64,000 bases of DNA from Salidesulfovibrio onnuriiensis (GTDB lineage Bacteria > Desulfobacterota > Desulfovibrionia > Desulfovibrionales > Desulfovibrionaceae): contig NZ_CP040751.1 of the NCBI RefSeq assembly GCF_008001235.1, positions 355,001 to 419,000 of the forward strand, read 5' to 3'. Each line of letters starts with the position of its first letter. The first letter of the stretch is position 1. A program made the translations under genes and the position numbers. Below the pieces are notes generated by a model. That model was not told the origin of the DNA. It saw only the letters and a program-made list of their open reading frames with translations, and ran no database searches. Below, piece by piece: positions 8,454 through 18,932 of the stretch.

Positions 8454-10442
8454 TTAGGAACCGAGCAGTTCCTCCTTGCCCTCGATCAGATCGGCCACAA
8501 CGCCCGGATCGGCCAGGGTCGAGGTGTCGCCGAAGTCGTCCTGACCGGCCGCGATCTTGCGCAGCACGCGGCGCATGATCTTGCCGGACCGCGTCTTGGG
8601 CAGGCCTTCCGCGAACTGGATGACCTCGGGCGTGGCGATGGGCCCGATCTCCATGCGCACCCAGGCCTTGAGTTCCTTACGCAATTCGTCGGATTCCTCC
8701 TCGTCGCCCTTGAGGGTGACATAGGCATAGATGGACTGGCCCTTGACCTGGTGGGGCATGCCCACCACGGCGGCCTCGGCCACGGCCGCGTGGGCCACCA
8801 GGGCCGATTCGATCTCGGCGGTGCCCAGCCGGTGGCCGGAAACGTTGATCACGTCGTCCAGCCGGCCCATGATCCACATGTAGCCGTCCTCGTCCACGCG
8901 CGCGCCGTCACCGGCCTCATACATGCCCGGGAAGCGATCGAAATAGGTCTTCTTGAAGCGCTCGGGGTCGCCGAACACACCGCGCAGCATGCCGGGCCAC
9001 GGCTTTTCCACCACCAAGTGCCCACCCTCGTTGGGGCCCGCCGGGCTCATGTCCGAGCGGATGATCTTGGCGGCCACGCCGGGCAGCGGCTTGGTGGCCG
9101 AGCCAGGCTTGAGCGGGGTGGCGTAGGGCAGCGGCGAGATCATGAAACCGCCGGTCTCGGTCTGCCACCAGGTGTCGCAAATGGGCAGCTGCCCGTCCCC
9201 GATATGCTGGTGGTACCACATCCAGGCCTCGGGGTTGATGGGCTCCCCGACAGACCCGAGCAGACGCAGGCTGGAGAGGTCGTGCCGGTTGGTCCATTCC
9301 GTGCCTTCACGCATGAGGGCGCGGATGACCGTGGGCGCGGTGTAGAAGATGTTGACCTTGAATTTCTCCACGATCTGCCAGAAGCGGTCCGGCTTGGGAT
9401 AGCTGGGCACGCCCTCGAACATGAGCGAGGTGGCGCCCAGGCAGAGCGGACCGTAGAGGATGTAGGAATGGCCGGTGATCCAGCCGATGTCGGCCGTGCA
9501 CCAGTACACGTCGTCGTCCTTGACGTCGAAGACCCATTGCAGGGTGTGGGCCGCATAGGTCAGGTAGCCGCCCGTGGTGTGCACCACGCCCTTGGGCTTG
9601 CCCGTGGACCCGGAGGTGTAGAGGATGAACAGGGTGTCCTCGGCGTCCATTTCCTCGGGCGGGCATTCGCCGCGGATGTCGTCGGCGGCCATGATCTCGT
9701 GCCACCAGTTGTCGCGGCCTTCCACGAAGTCCACCTCATTGTCGGCGCGCTTGACCACCACGACCTGCTCCACGGTGGGGCAGTCCTTGAGGGCCTCGTC
9801 CGCATTGGGCTTGAGGGGAATGGTCTTTCCGGCGCGAAGCACGGCGTCGGCGGTGATGAGCACCTTGGCCTCGCAGTCCTGGATGCGGGACTGGAGCGAC
9901 ACGGCCGAAAAGCCCGCGAAGACGACGGAATGCATGGCGCCGATGCGGGCGCAGGCCAGCAGCGCGATGGCCAGCTCGGGCACCATGGGCAGGTACACGG
10001 CCACGCGGTCGCCCTTTTTCACGCCCATCTTCTTGAGCGCGTTGGCGAACTTGCAGACCTCGGTGTAGAGCATCTGGTAGGTGTAGACCTGCACGTCCTC
10101 CTCGGGCTCGCCCTGCCAGATGATGGCGGCCTTGTTGCGGCGGCCGTTCTTGAGGTGCCGGTCCAGGCAGTTATAGGAAACATTGAGCTTGCCGCCCTTG
10201 AACCAGTTGATCTCGGGCTTGTGGAAGTCATACTCCAGGGTGGTGTCCCAGGGCTTGAACCACTCCACCAGATCCTTGGCGCGGTCGCCCCAGAACCCCT
10301 CGGGGTCCTCATCCGCGCGCTTGTAGGCGGCGTCGTATTCCTCCATGCTCCTCACAAATGCCTGGGCCTGCATTTTTGCGGGGGGTTGGAACAGCCGTCC
10401 TTCCTTCATCATGCTTTCGATTTTCTTGGCGTCGTCGCTCAT
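8454..10442 (-). CDS. acs: Acetyl-CoA synthetase (AMP-forming)
   Basis: It activates acetate with ATP and CoA to acetyl-CoA via acetyl-AMP. The 662-residue length and order fit the family: an N-terminal ACAS domain, the P-loop [11 protein letters not shown] near 265-275, WWQTETGG near 420, and the small C-terminal lid with the catalytic-lysine motif [11 protein letters not shown] at 615-625. K621 is the residue acetylated by Pat-type enzymes in known Acs proteins, and a Pat-type gene lies 1.8 kb away. GAGGAG precedes the ATG. The upstream region carries three phased direct repeats, which suggests activator control. The gene appears monocistronic and its stop is followed directly by repeat B. 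Confidence 0.96.
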   Translation of the reverse strand: MSDDAKKIESMMKEGRLFQPPAKMQAQAFVRSMEEYDAAYKRADEDPEGFWGDRAKDLVEWFKPWDTTLEYDFHKPEINWFKGGKLNVSYNCLDRHLKNGRRNKAAIIWQGEPEEDVQVYTYQMLYTEVCKFANALKKMGVKKGDRVAVYLPMVPELAIALLACARIGAMHSVVFAGFSAVSLQSRIQDCEAKVLITADAVLRAGKTIPLKPNADEALKDCPTVEQVVVVKRADNEVDFVEGRDNWWHEIMAADDIRGECPPEEMDAEDTLFILYTSGSTGKPKGVVHTTGGYLTYAAHTLQWVFDVKDDDVYWCTADIGWITGHSYILYGPLCLGATSLMFEGVPSYPKPDRFWQIVEKFKVNIFYTAPTVIRALMREGTEWTNRHDLSSLRLLGSVGEPINPEAWMWYHQHIGDGQLPICDTWWQTETGGFMISPLPYATPLKPGSATKPLPGVAAKIIRSDMSPAGPNEGGHLVVEKPWPGMLRGVFGDPERFKKTYFDRFPGMYEAGDGARVDEDGYMWIMGRLDDVINVSGHRLGTAEIESALVAHAAVAEAAVVGMPHQVKGQSIYAYVTLKGDEEESDELRKELKAWVRMEIGPIATPEVIQFAEGLPKTRSGKIMRRVLRKIAAGQDDFGDTSTLADPGVVADLIEGKEELLGS

Positions 10443-10576
10443 GTGCTCTCCTCGCTGCCGTATCTGTTAGAAACTGTCCGGGCCGGGGCGCGGACTGCAA
10501 TCCATTTCGACAAAAGCCGGGTCGGCTACTGTATGTTTTACCTCTATATGAGGAAAAAAGACAACCGCCGCTTTTA

Positions 10577-10648
10577 TCAGGTGAACGGCATGATTTTCAG
10601 GTGAACGGTCGGACGGACCAAAAAGTGATGCGATTTCAGGGTGAACGG
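10577..10648 (-). promoter_or_regulatory. Three phased direct repeats upstream of acs
   Basis: The 9-mer GGTGAACGG occurs at 10580, 10600 and 10640, spaced exactly 20 and 40 bp. The first two lie in an identical 12-mer (TCAGGTGAACGG) and the third in TCAGGGTGAACGG. The array is 135-205 bp upstream of the acs start, on the upstream side of a possible leftward promoter (TTGTCT and TAAAAC near 10530-10560). Helical phasing suggests an activator binding one face of the DNA. Confidence 0.5.
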
Positions 10649-10721
10649 TTCGCACGGGAGATGAACGAAAAAAGGGAATGGCTTTGACTCTCACGCTCTA
10701 CGCGGTGTCATTTGCTTCTCA

Positions 10722-10838
10722 GGCTGTTCAGAAAGGTTCGAGTGCAAGGCGCAAAAAAAAGCCCGACGTGTATTGCAGCATACACGAGGGCTTATTCCTT
10801 TTTGCAGCAACGCCGCAATCGGGCCTTTGTGAACGGCC
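10722..10838 (+). repeat. Interspersed inverted-repeat element, copy C
   Basis: This 117-bp element has ends GGCTGTTCAGAAAGGTT and the complement of GGGCCTTTGTGAACGGCC. It holds the shared GAGTGCAAGGCGCAAAAAA block, a central dyad around GCAGCATACACGAGG and TTTTTGCAGCAACG. Its last base is the first base of the stop codon (complement of CTA, 10838-10840) of the leftward coiled-coil gene. Confidence 0.85.
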
Positions 10839-11278
10839 TACGTCAGGCTGCCCGTGGAAGTGATTGTCCCGGCCCCGGCTCTGGTTCCACCGACGGGACC
10901 GCCCCCACCGGAGCCCTTTTCAAGCTGGGAAAGCAGCTCCATGATCTCCATCTGCTTGTCCTGGATCTGCTGGCTCTTTTCCTTCTCCGGGAGGTTCGAC
11001 TCCTGGATTTCCTTGATCTCGGCCTGGAGCTGCCGGATCCGCTGCATGATGAAGTTTTTCGATTTGGTCTGCGGGTCCTCCACCACGGGCCCCTTTTCCT
11101 CCTGCGAATCCATCGCCAGACGCACCTCGCCCGCAAGCCGCTCCCGGGCTTCCTCGGAAATGATCACCGAGTCCCTGTCCTCGACAGCGGCATCCTCTTT
11201 TCTGTCCACCCCGGTCTGCAGCTTGGAAAATGCGCTGGACGCCATCTGTTCGGCAAGCCCGAACTCTATTTTGGTCAT
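10838..11278 (-). CDS. Small coiled-coil protein, possibly FlxA-like
   Basis: The 146-residue soluble protein has no signal peptide. Residues about 72-120 form a charged heptad-like segment (MQRIRQLQAEIKEIQES...IQDKQMEIMELLSQLEK) that predicts a coiled coil. The N terminus is polar and the last 25 residues are Gly/Thr-rich and probably disordered. The coiled-coil pattern resembles FlxA-like proteins, but I do not assign a function. It is leftward, downstream of the solute-binding-protein gene with a 69-bp gap. AGGAGG lies upstream of the ATG at about the right distance (GGAGGGCTC). Repeat C covers its stop. Confidence 0.6.
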   Translation of the reverse strand: MTKIEFGLAEQMASSAFSKLQTGVDRKEDAAVEDRDSVIISEEARERLAGEVRLAMDSQEEKGPVVEDPQTKSKNFIMQRIRQLQAEIKEIQESNLPEKEKSQQIQDKQMEIMELLSQLEKGSGGGGPVGGTRAGAGTITSTGSLT

Positions 11279-11347
11279 GAGAGCCCTCCTGTGTCTGCGA
11301 TCCCTTCAGGAGGCATATCGGATATGCAATACAGATTCTTTAGGCCG

Positions 11348-12124
11348 TCAGTTGCCGTTGCCCGTGTACCGGGCCTCGATGGCCGTGTAGGTCCCGTCCC
11401 TCCGCATTTCCAGGAGGACCTTTCCGAACTGCAGGGCCATCTCCGGCAGGGTGGTCTTGCGGGAAAAGGCCAGGTAGGACTTCACGGAATCAAAGACGAT
11501 GACCTCGCCGAAATCATCCGTCACCGGTTCGATATCCTTGCCCATGCCCTGCTGATAAATGAAGTAGGCGGACGGAACCCGGTCGGCCAGCAGGATGTCG
11601 ATGCGGCCCGCCAGCAGCTTGCGCAGGTTGATGGCGTAGCCCGGCGCCTCCTCCACCTTCCGGAACCGCCTGGTGGCCAGAAGACCTTCCAGCCTCGGGC
11701 CGTAGTAGAATCCCCGGCCCACACCGAGAAACAGTTTTTCCGCATTGCTGAAATCCCTGTCCACGGCGATCTTGCGGCCCTTTTTCTTGAGCGCGATGGT
11801 GGACTCCACCACCAGGGGCTCGTGGGGATAGTAAAGGAAGGTGGTCCGCTCGTCGTTGCACACCGCGTAGAAAATGGCGTCGGCCTGGCCGAAACGCACC
11901 ATCTGCACGGCCCGCTTCCAGGGTACCAGCTCGAAACGCACCTTCAGGCCCATGCGGGAAAGGCCCTCGCGGACCACGTCGCACAGCATGCCCTTGATCT
12001 TGTCCCGGTCCGTGAAGGCGTAGGGAGGAGATTCAAAGGAAACCACCTTGAGGGTGCGCTCGCCTGCGGATGCGGGAAGGCACAGGATCGCGACCAGCAG
12101 CATTGCGCAGAATATTCTTGTCAT
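11348..12124 (-). CDS. Periplasmic solute-binding protein (family 3-like), orphan
   Basis: The 258-residue protein has a cleavable signal peptide (MTRIFCAMLLVAILCLPASAG). It follows the amino-acid-type binding-protein pattern: an ESPPYAFTDRDKIKGMLCDVV start segment and an FGQADAIF lobe-switch segment. No permease or ATPase gene is nearby, so it may be a sensory or orphan binding protein. Three more proteins of the same general type lie at 28.4-30.8 kb. A TATTCT hexamer ends 6 nt before the ATG, so a leaderless or very short-leader transcript is possible. It is divergent from pat. Confidence 0.8.
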   Translation of the reverse strand: MTRIFCAMLLVAILCLPASAGERTLKVVSFESPPYAFTDRDKIKGMLCDVVREGLSRMGLKVRFELVPWKRAVQMVRFGQADAIFYAVCNDERTTFLYYPHEPLVVESTIALKKKGRKIAVDRDFSNAEKLFLGVGRGFYYGPRLEGLLATRRFRKVEEAPGYAINLRKLLAGRIDILLADRVPSAYFIYQQGMGKDIEPVTDDFGEVIVFDSVKSYLAFSRKTTLPEMALQFGKVLLEMRRDGTYTAIEARYTGNGN

Positions 12125-12186
12125 GCTCCCAGAATACCTTCCGGGGCGGGAACCGCCATTATTATCCCTTCGGGATTAAACGGCGC

Positions 12187-12223
12187 TGCACGGTTGCGCG
12201 CCGTGCACGAAACAATGTATTGT
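12187..12223 (+). promoter_or_regulatory. Promoter and palindrome upstream of pat
   Basis: A perfect inverted repeat TGCACGG-N7-CCGTGCA (12187-12207) contains the -35-like TTGCGC (12194-12199). The matching -10 TATTGT (12218-12223, spacer 18) lies inside a second dyad, ACAAT-GT-ATTGT (12212-12223). Overlap of operator-like dyads with promoter boxes suggests repression; the regulator is unknown. Confidence 0.4.
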
Positions 12224-12269
12224 CATGGCGGCATTTTGCATCCACCCCGAGCAACACCGCGAGGAAGCC

Positions 12270-14984
12270 ATGAGCGTCGTCAACCTGGAGTACCTGTTCA
12301 GCCCCAAATCCGTGGCCGTCATCGGCGCCACCAACGACCCGTCCAACCCCGGCAACATCGTCATGCGCAACATCATGGCCGGGGGTTTCGCAGGCCCGGT
12401 CATGCCGGTTTCCGCAGAGGCCGAGGCCATTTCCGGGGTGCTGACCTTTCCCTCGGTCAAGTCCCTGCCCAAGTCCCCGGACCTGGCCGTGGTGGCCTCG
12501 GAACTGCCCGAGGTGCCCGAGGTCATCGATTCGCTCAAGAAAAAGGGCACCCGCGCGGCCGTCCTGGTGGGGCCGGGCTTCACCGGCCTGGACGCGGACG
12601 AGGCCGAGGACATCCGCTCCACCATCCTGAGCATCGCCTCGCCCCCGGACCTGCGCATCCTGGGCCCCAAGTGCCTGGGGTTCATGGTGCCCTCGCTCAA
12701 CCTCAACGCATCCCTGGCCCATGCCCAGGCAAAGCCCGGCAAGGTGGCCTTCATTTCCCAGTCCGACTCCCTGTTCGCCACGGTTCTGGACTGGGCACGC
12801 GACAAGGGCATCGGTTTTTCCCACCTGGTCTCGCTGGGCAAACGCATCGACGTGACCTTTGCCGACATCATCGACTACCTGGGCACCGACCCCATGACCC
12901 GGTCCATCATGATCTACCTGGAGACCGTGACCGACGCCCGCGAATTCATGTCCGCGGCCCGGGCCGCCTCGCGCAACAAGCCCGTGCTCATCCTGCGGCC
13001 GGGCCAGGCGCTGGATACGGTCATCCCCGGGCTGGGCTGCCGCGAGGTGGGCGGCAAGCGGCTCTGCGACGAAATCTACGACGTGGCCTTCCGGCGCGCG
13101 GGCATGCTGCGCGTGGACTCCATCGAAGGCCTCTTTGACGCGGCCCAGACCCTTTCCCAGCCAAAACCCGTGCGCGGCAACCGCCTGGCCATCCTGACCA
13201 ACGGCACCAGCGCGGGCATCATGGCCGCGGACCGGCTCCTGGCCGGGGGCGGCCTCCTGGCCGAACTTTCCGAGGAGACCCGCGCCGCGCTCTTCGACCT
13301 CACGGGCGGCAAGATCTCCGGCACCAACCCCGTGGACATCCCGTTCAATGCGGACGGGGCCATGTATTGCGAGGCCCTCAAGCTACTCATCAAGGACAAG
13401 GACGTGGACGGCGTGCTGGTCATGCACGTGCCCTGGGCCCAGCAGCCCGAAGAGCAAATTGCCGGGGCGGTCGCCGCATCCCTGAAGCGGGTCAAGCGGC
13501 TGGTGCTCACGGCCTGGCTCGGCTCCGGGGCCGCGGAAAAGGCCCGGGCCGTGTTTGCCGAGGCGGGCATCCCCAGCTACGAATCCCCGGGGCAGGCCGT
13601 GCGGGCATTCCTGAACATGGCCGAATACAAGCGCAACCAGGAGCTGCTCATCGAGACGCCGGATTCTCTGCCCACGGACTTTTTCCCGGACACCACCACC
13701 GCGCGCAACATGGTGCAAAAGGCCCTGGACGAAGGGCGCGAGGACCTCTCCGAACCCGAGGCCAAGGCCGTGCTGGCCGCCTACGGCATCCCGGTGGTGG
13801 AAACACGGCTGGCGGTTTCCGCCAAGGAGGCCTGTATTGCCGCGGACGAGCTGGGCTACCCCGTGGCCCTCAAGATCCGCTCCCCGCAGATCGACCAGCC
13901 CTTTGACGTGGGTGGCGTGCTCCTGGACCTGGAAACCCCGGAGCAGGTCTGGGAAGGCGCGGCCACCATGCTGGCCCGCGTGAACCGCGAGCGTCCCGAC
14001 GCCTATATCGAGGGGTTCGTGCTCCAGAAGATGGGCCGCAGGCCGGGCGCGCACGAGCTGTTCGTGGCCGCCGAGGTGGACCCGATCTTCGGCCCGGTGC
14101 TGCACTTCGGCCACGGCGGCATGGCCCGGGAAATGATCAAGGACGACGCCATCGCCATGCCCCCGCTGTCCATGAGCCTTGCCAGGGAAATGGTCTCCCG
14201 CACGCGCATCTCGGAACTGCTCAAGGGCACGCCCACCCAGCTTCCGGCGGACATCGACGACATCTGCCTGACCCTGATCCAGATTTCCCAGCTCCTGGTG
14301 GACGTGCCCCAGGTCACGGGCCTGGACATCAACCCGCTCTATGCGGACAGCGAAGGGGTGCTGGCCCTGGGCGGCAAGGTCAAGGTGGCCCCCTACGACA
14401 AGGACGGGCAGTCCCGTCTGGCCATCCGCCCCTATCCGCGCGAGCTGGAGGAATGCGTGGTCACCAAGGGCGGCATGAAGGTCACGGTGCGGCCCATCCG
14501 GCCCGAGGACGAGGACACCCACCGCGAATTCCTGGCCAAGCTTTCGGACGAGGACCTGCGCATGCGCTTCTTCGGGGTGGTGCGCCGCGACTTCGACCAC
14601 AAGGACCTGGCCCGGTTCACGCAGATCGACTACGACCGGGAAATGGCCTTCATCGCCCAGACCGTCAACGACCTGGGCCAGGTGGAGACCCTGGGCGTCA
14701 TGCGCACCAACACCAGGCCGGACAATTCCGAGGCCGAGTTCGCCATTGTGGTGCGCTCGGACCAGAAGGGGCACGGCTTGGGCAGCATCCTCTTCCATCG
14801 GGGCGTCGAATACACACGCGAACGGGGCACCCGGCGCATCACCGGAGAAACCATGGCCGAGAACAAGGCCATGCAGGGCCTGGCCGCGAAATTCGGCTTC
14901 AAGAACCATCCCTCGGAACACGATCCCGACCTGGTGGACATGGTCCTGGATTTCGAAAACGCGATGCCGGAAGCAGAGGACTGA
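12270..14984 (+). CDS. Pat-type protein lysine acetyltransferase (NDP-forming acyl-CoA synthetase-like/GNAT fusion)
   Basis: The 904-residue protein has the PatZ/YfiQ layout. A CoA-binding Rossmann domain (1-140; SVAVIGATNDPSNPGN) is followed by succinyl-CoA-ligase-like domains (150-450), an ATP-grasp domain (about 480-715) and a C-terminal GNAT domain (about 736-895, with an acetyl-CoA loop QKGHGLGSILF). In known members the synthetase part is inactive and binds acetyl-CoA, while the GNAT part acetylates lysines, notably the catalytic lysine of Acs. Proximity to acs supports that target here (inference). In the synthetase domain the usual active His region reads DPMTRSIM, consistent with loss of catalysis. 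GAGGAA precedes the ATG at 12270. The glycosyltransferase start follows 5 bp after the stop. Confidence 0.9.
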   Translation: MSVVNLEYLFSPKSVAVIGATNDPSNPGNIVMRNIMAGGFAGPVMPVSAEAEAISGVLTFPSVKSLPKSPDLAVVASELPEVPEVIDSLKKKGTRAAVLVGPGFTGLDADEAEDIRSTILSIASPPDLRILGPKCLGFMVPSLNLNASLAHAQAKPGKVAFISQSDSLFATVLDWARDKGIGFSHLVSLGKRIDVTFADIIDYLGTDPMTRSIMIYLETVTDAREFMSAARAASRNKPVLILRPGQALDTVIPGLGCREVGGKRLCDEIYDVAFRRAGMLRVDSIEGLFDAAQTLSQPKPVRGNRLAILTNGTSAGIMAADRLLAGGGLLAELSEETRAALFDLTGGKISGTNPVDIPFNADGAMYCEALKLLIKDKDVDGVLVMHVPWAQQPEEQIAGAVAASLKRVKRLVLTAWLGSGAAEKARAVFAEAGIPSYESPGQAVRAFLNMAEYKRNQELLIETPDSLPTDFFPDTTTARNMVQKALDEGREDLSEPEAKAVLAAYGIPVVETRLAVSAKEACIAADELGYPVALKIRSPQIDQPFDVGGVLLDLETPEQVWEGAATMLARVNRERPDAYIEGFVLQKMGRRPGAHELFVAAEVDPIFGPVLHFGHGGMAREMIKDDAIAMPPLSMSLAREMVSRTRISELLKGTPTQLPADIDDICLTLIQISQLLVDVPQVTGLDINPLYADSEGVLALGGKVKVAPYDKDGQSRLAIRPYPRELEECVVTKGGMKVTVRPIRPEDEDTHREFLAKLSDEDLRMRFFGVVRRDFDHKDLARFTQIDYDREMAFIAQTVNDLGQVETLGVMRTNTRPDNSEAEFAIVVRSDQKGHGLGSILFHRGVEYTRERGTRRITGETMAENKAMQGLAAKFGFKNHPSEHDPDLVDMVLDFENAMPEAED

Positions 14985-14989
14985 CGCCC

Positions 14990-16105
14990 ATGCCCCTTGC
15001 TGTTCATCACCACACGGCCCTGCAGCTACGCGGCGGCGCGGTGCGCGTGGCCGAGCTCCTGCACCGGGAACTGGACAAGGCGGGCCATGCCTGCACCCGT
15101 TCCTTCGAGCTGGCGGAAACCGGCGGAGGCCGCGAAACCCCGCCTCAGGAAGTGGGAGCCGCCGTTCCCAAGGGGACGCTCCTGCACCTGCACTCCACCG
15201 GGGACTGGGTCCGGCTGCTCTCCGGCCTGAAACAGACCCCGCTCCTGACCCTGCACGACTGCGACCTGTTCACGGGGGGCTGCCCCTATCCCTTGGACTG
15301 CGGCCATTTTTTCAACGACTGTCTGGAGCCCTGCCCCAGAAATTTCCCGGAATGCTTCGGCTACCGCGAGGCCAAGCGCATCCTGGTGGACCAGACCCGG
15401 CCCGTGTTCGTGTCGCCGTCCGGATGGCTGGCGCGGCTGGCGCGCGAGGCTCTGCCCGGGCACAAGGTCCGGGTGATCCCCAACGGCGTGCCCTGGCCCG
15501 ATGCGCCGCCGGACCGGGAAGGGGCCCGCAAGACGCTGGGCATCCACCCCGCAGCCAGGGTGGCCCTGTTCGTGGCCCATGGCGGGGCCATGGCCGCCTA
15601 CAAGTCCGGCGACAGGTGGCAGGGGCTCTGGGACGAACTCAAGGTCCGCGTCCCCAACCTGCTGGGATTCGCCGTGGGCGGGGACAAGGCCGGGCAGGAA
15701 AACGATTTGCACACCTGGCCCTACCTGGACCGCGAACGCATGCTCCTGCTCATGGCCGCCGCCGACGCGCTGCTCTATCCGTCCCTGGCCGACAACCACC
15801 CCCTGGTGGTGCTGGAGGCCATGAGCCGGGCCCTGCCCGTGGTGGCCTTTGCCGCCGGGGGCATCCCGGAACAGGTGACGCCCGGCGAGACCGGGGTGCT
15901 GGTGAAGGAACGGGACTACAGCGCATTTGTGGAGACGGCCGCCTCCCTGCTGGGCCGGGCCCGGCTCATGCGGGACATGGGCATGAACGCCCATGCCACG
16001 GGCGCGCAGCGGTTTTCCGTGGAGCGCATGGCCGCAGCGTACGAAAAGGAATATGAGGCGCTGGCGGCCATGAACCAGAGACCTCTGAACAAGGAAATGC
16101 ACTGA
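14990..16105 (+). CDS. Glycosyltransferase family 4 protein
   Basis: The 371-residue protein has the GT-B fold of family 4. The N-terminal half includes a Cys-rich CDLFTGGCPYPLDCGHFFNDC segment typical of polysaccharide and wcaC-like transferases. The C-terminal nucleotide-sugar domain contains the RVIPNGVPW and EAMSRALPVVAFAAGGIPEQV motifs, the latter carrying the usual donor-phosphate Glu region. It probably adds a hexose during surface-glycan synthesis in the cytoplasm. AGAGGA precedes the ATG. It is packed between pat (5-bp gap) and the CgeB-like gene (2-bp gap), so the three are likely cotranscribed. Confidence 0.85.
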   Translation: MPLAVHHHTALQLRGGAVRVAELLHRELDKAGHACTRSFELAETGGGRETPPQEVGAAVPKGTLLHLHSTGDWVRLLSGLKQTPLLTLHDCDLFTGGCPYPLDCGHFFNDCLEPCPRNFPECFGYREAKRILVDQTRPVFVSPSGWLARLAREALPGHKVRVIPNGVPWPDAPPDREGARKTLGIHPAARVALFVAHGGAMAAYKSGDRWQGLWDELKVRVPNLLGFAVGGDKAGQENDLHTWPYLDRERMLLLMAAADALLYPSLADNHPLVVLEAMSRALPVVAFAAGGIPEQVTPGETGVLVKERDYSAFVETAASLLGRARLMRDMGMNAHATGAQRFSVERMAAAYEKEYEALAAMNQRPLNKEMH

Positions 16106-16107
16106 CC

Positions 16108-17115
16108 ATGAGCGAGCTGCCCGAGAACCTGTGCGGCCGGAAGATCGTCTGGAGCGGCAACCACTATTTCCGCCCGGCCGCCGAAAAACTGGGACTGGAC
16201 ATCACCTATGTGGACCAGCGCGAAACCTGGGACTGGCAGCGGGTGGTGGACGAGGCCGGGTTCGAGCCCGAGCTGTTCCTCTACGGCGACCGCAGCATCG
16301 AGGCCCCGCTCCTGGGCATCGAACGCTTTCCCTGCCCCACGGTATTCCTGTGCGTGGATAGCCACATCCACAGCTGGTACCCCCTGTATGCGCAGGCCTT
16401 CGACTTCTGCTCGGTGAGCCTCAAGGACCACATGCCCGACTTTCGCGGCAAACGGCTGACCCGCGACCGGGTGCTCTGGCTGCCGCCCTTTGCGCGCATG
16501 GCCGACCGACCCGTGGAAACAGAAAAGCAATACGACCTGCTCTTCGTGGGCAATGTGGGAAAGGACATCTTCCCGGTCCGGACCGAATTCCTGGAGGAGG
16601 TGGGCAACAAGTTCCCGGGCCTGGCCGTGAAGCAGGGACCGTATCGGGAGCTGTTTCCCAAGGGCAGGCTGCTGCTGAACATCGCCGAGCGCGGCGACCT
16701 CAACTACCGGGTCTTCGAGGCCCTGGGCTGCGGCGGCTGCCTGATCACCCCGGACATCGGGCACGGCCAGGACGAACTGTTCACGGACGGCGAGGACCTC
16801 TTCCTGTACCCGCCGGGCGACGCGGACGCGCTGGTGGAGCTGGTACAGCGGCTGCTGCCGCGGGAAGACCTGTGCCGCACGGTGGCCGGAAACGGATTCG
16901 CCAAGGTGGACCGGGCGCACCGGGAATGCCACCGGGCGCGGGAGCTCGCGGACTGGCTGGGCAGCGCCGACCTGGAGGGCGCGGTCAGGGAACGGCTGGC
17001 GCAGGCCGGGGCCATCCACGACAGTTTCCTGCGGCTGCTCTACCTGCACTGGGCCGAGGCTTCGGGCCCGGCCCTCAAGGCCCGCTATTTGCGCGCCGCG
17101 CGCGGCCGCGCCTAG
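16108..17115 (+). CDS. CgeB-like glycosyltransferase
   Basis: The 335-residue protein resembles CgeB/SpsX-type transferases. Blocks seen are YDLLFVGNVGKDIFPVR at the start of the second Rossmann domain and a C-terminal NYRVFEALGCGGCLITPDIGHGQDELFTDGEDL segment that matches the donor-binding loop of this family. Such enzymes modify spore coats, flagellin or cell-surface glycans. Start and stop follow the GT4 gene directly, and a bidirectional terminator follows. Confidence 0.75.
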   Translation: MSELPENLCGRKIVWSGNHYFRPAAEKLGLDITYVDQRETWDWQRVVDEAGFEPELFLYGDRSIEAPLLGIERFPCPTVFLCVDSHIHSWYPLYAQAFDFCSVSLKDHMPDFRGKRLTRDRVLWLPPFARMADRPVETEKQYDLLFVGNVGKDIFPVRTEFLEEVGNKFPGLAVKQGPYRELFPKGRLLLNIAERGDLNYRVFEALGCGGCLITPDIGHGQDELFTDGEDLFLYPPGDADALVELVQRLLPREDLCRTVAGNGFAKVDRAHRECHRARELADWLGSADLEGAVRERLAQAGAIHDSFLRLLYLHWAEASGPALKARYLRAARGRA

Positions 17116-17140
17116 GGCGGCGTTCCCTCTCACGCCAACA

Positions 17141-17185
17141 AAAACAGGCCACCCGCGCGCGACACACGGATGGCCTGTTTCTTTT
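17141..17185. terminator. Bidirectional terminator between convergent genes
   Basis: ACAGGCCA pairs with TGGCCTGT around a GC-rich loop and is flanked by an A-run on the left and a T-rich run on the right. It lies between the rightward CgeB-like gene and the leftward fusion gene. Confidence 0.75.
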
Positions 17186-17241
17186 CGATTTTGTCCATCC
17201 CGCCCTGAAGGACGCGGGATTTGATTGCAACCGCCTGAGCG

Positions 17242-18824
<1,583 letters not shown>

Positions 18825-18932
18825 GGAATCTCCTGCATATTGAAGTCAACAAGAACGGACGCCCCGACAAGGGCCCGCTCAGGGCATGAGGCCATATCCG
18901 ATTTCTCGGCAGGCTGTGTAAAAAATTGCGGC

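Noticed and set aside
10722-10838. A tRNA suggested by GGTTCGAGT
   Set aside because: The T-loop-like string is part of the repeat family; no acceptor stem, anticodon arm or CCA follows.
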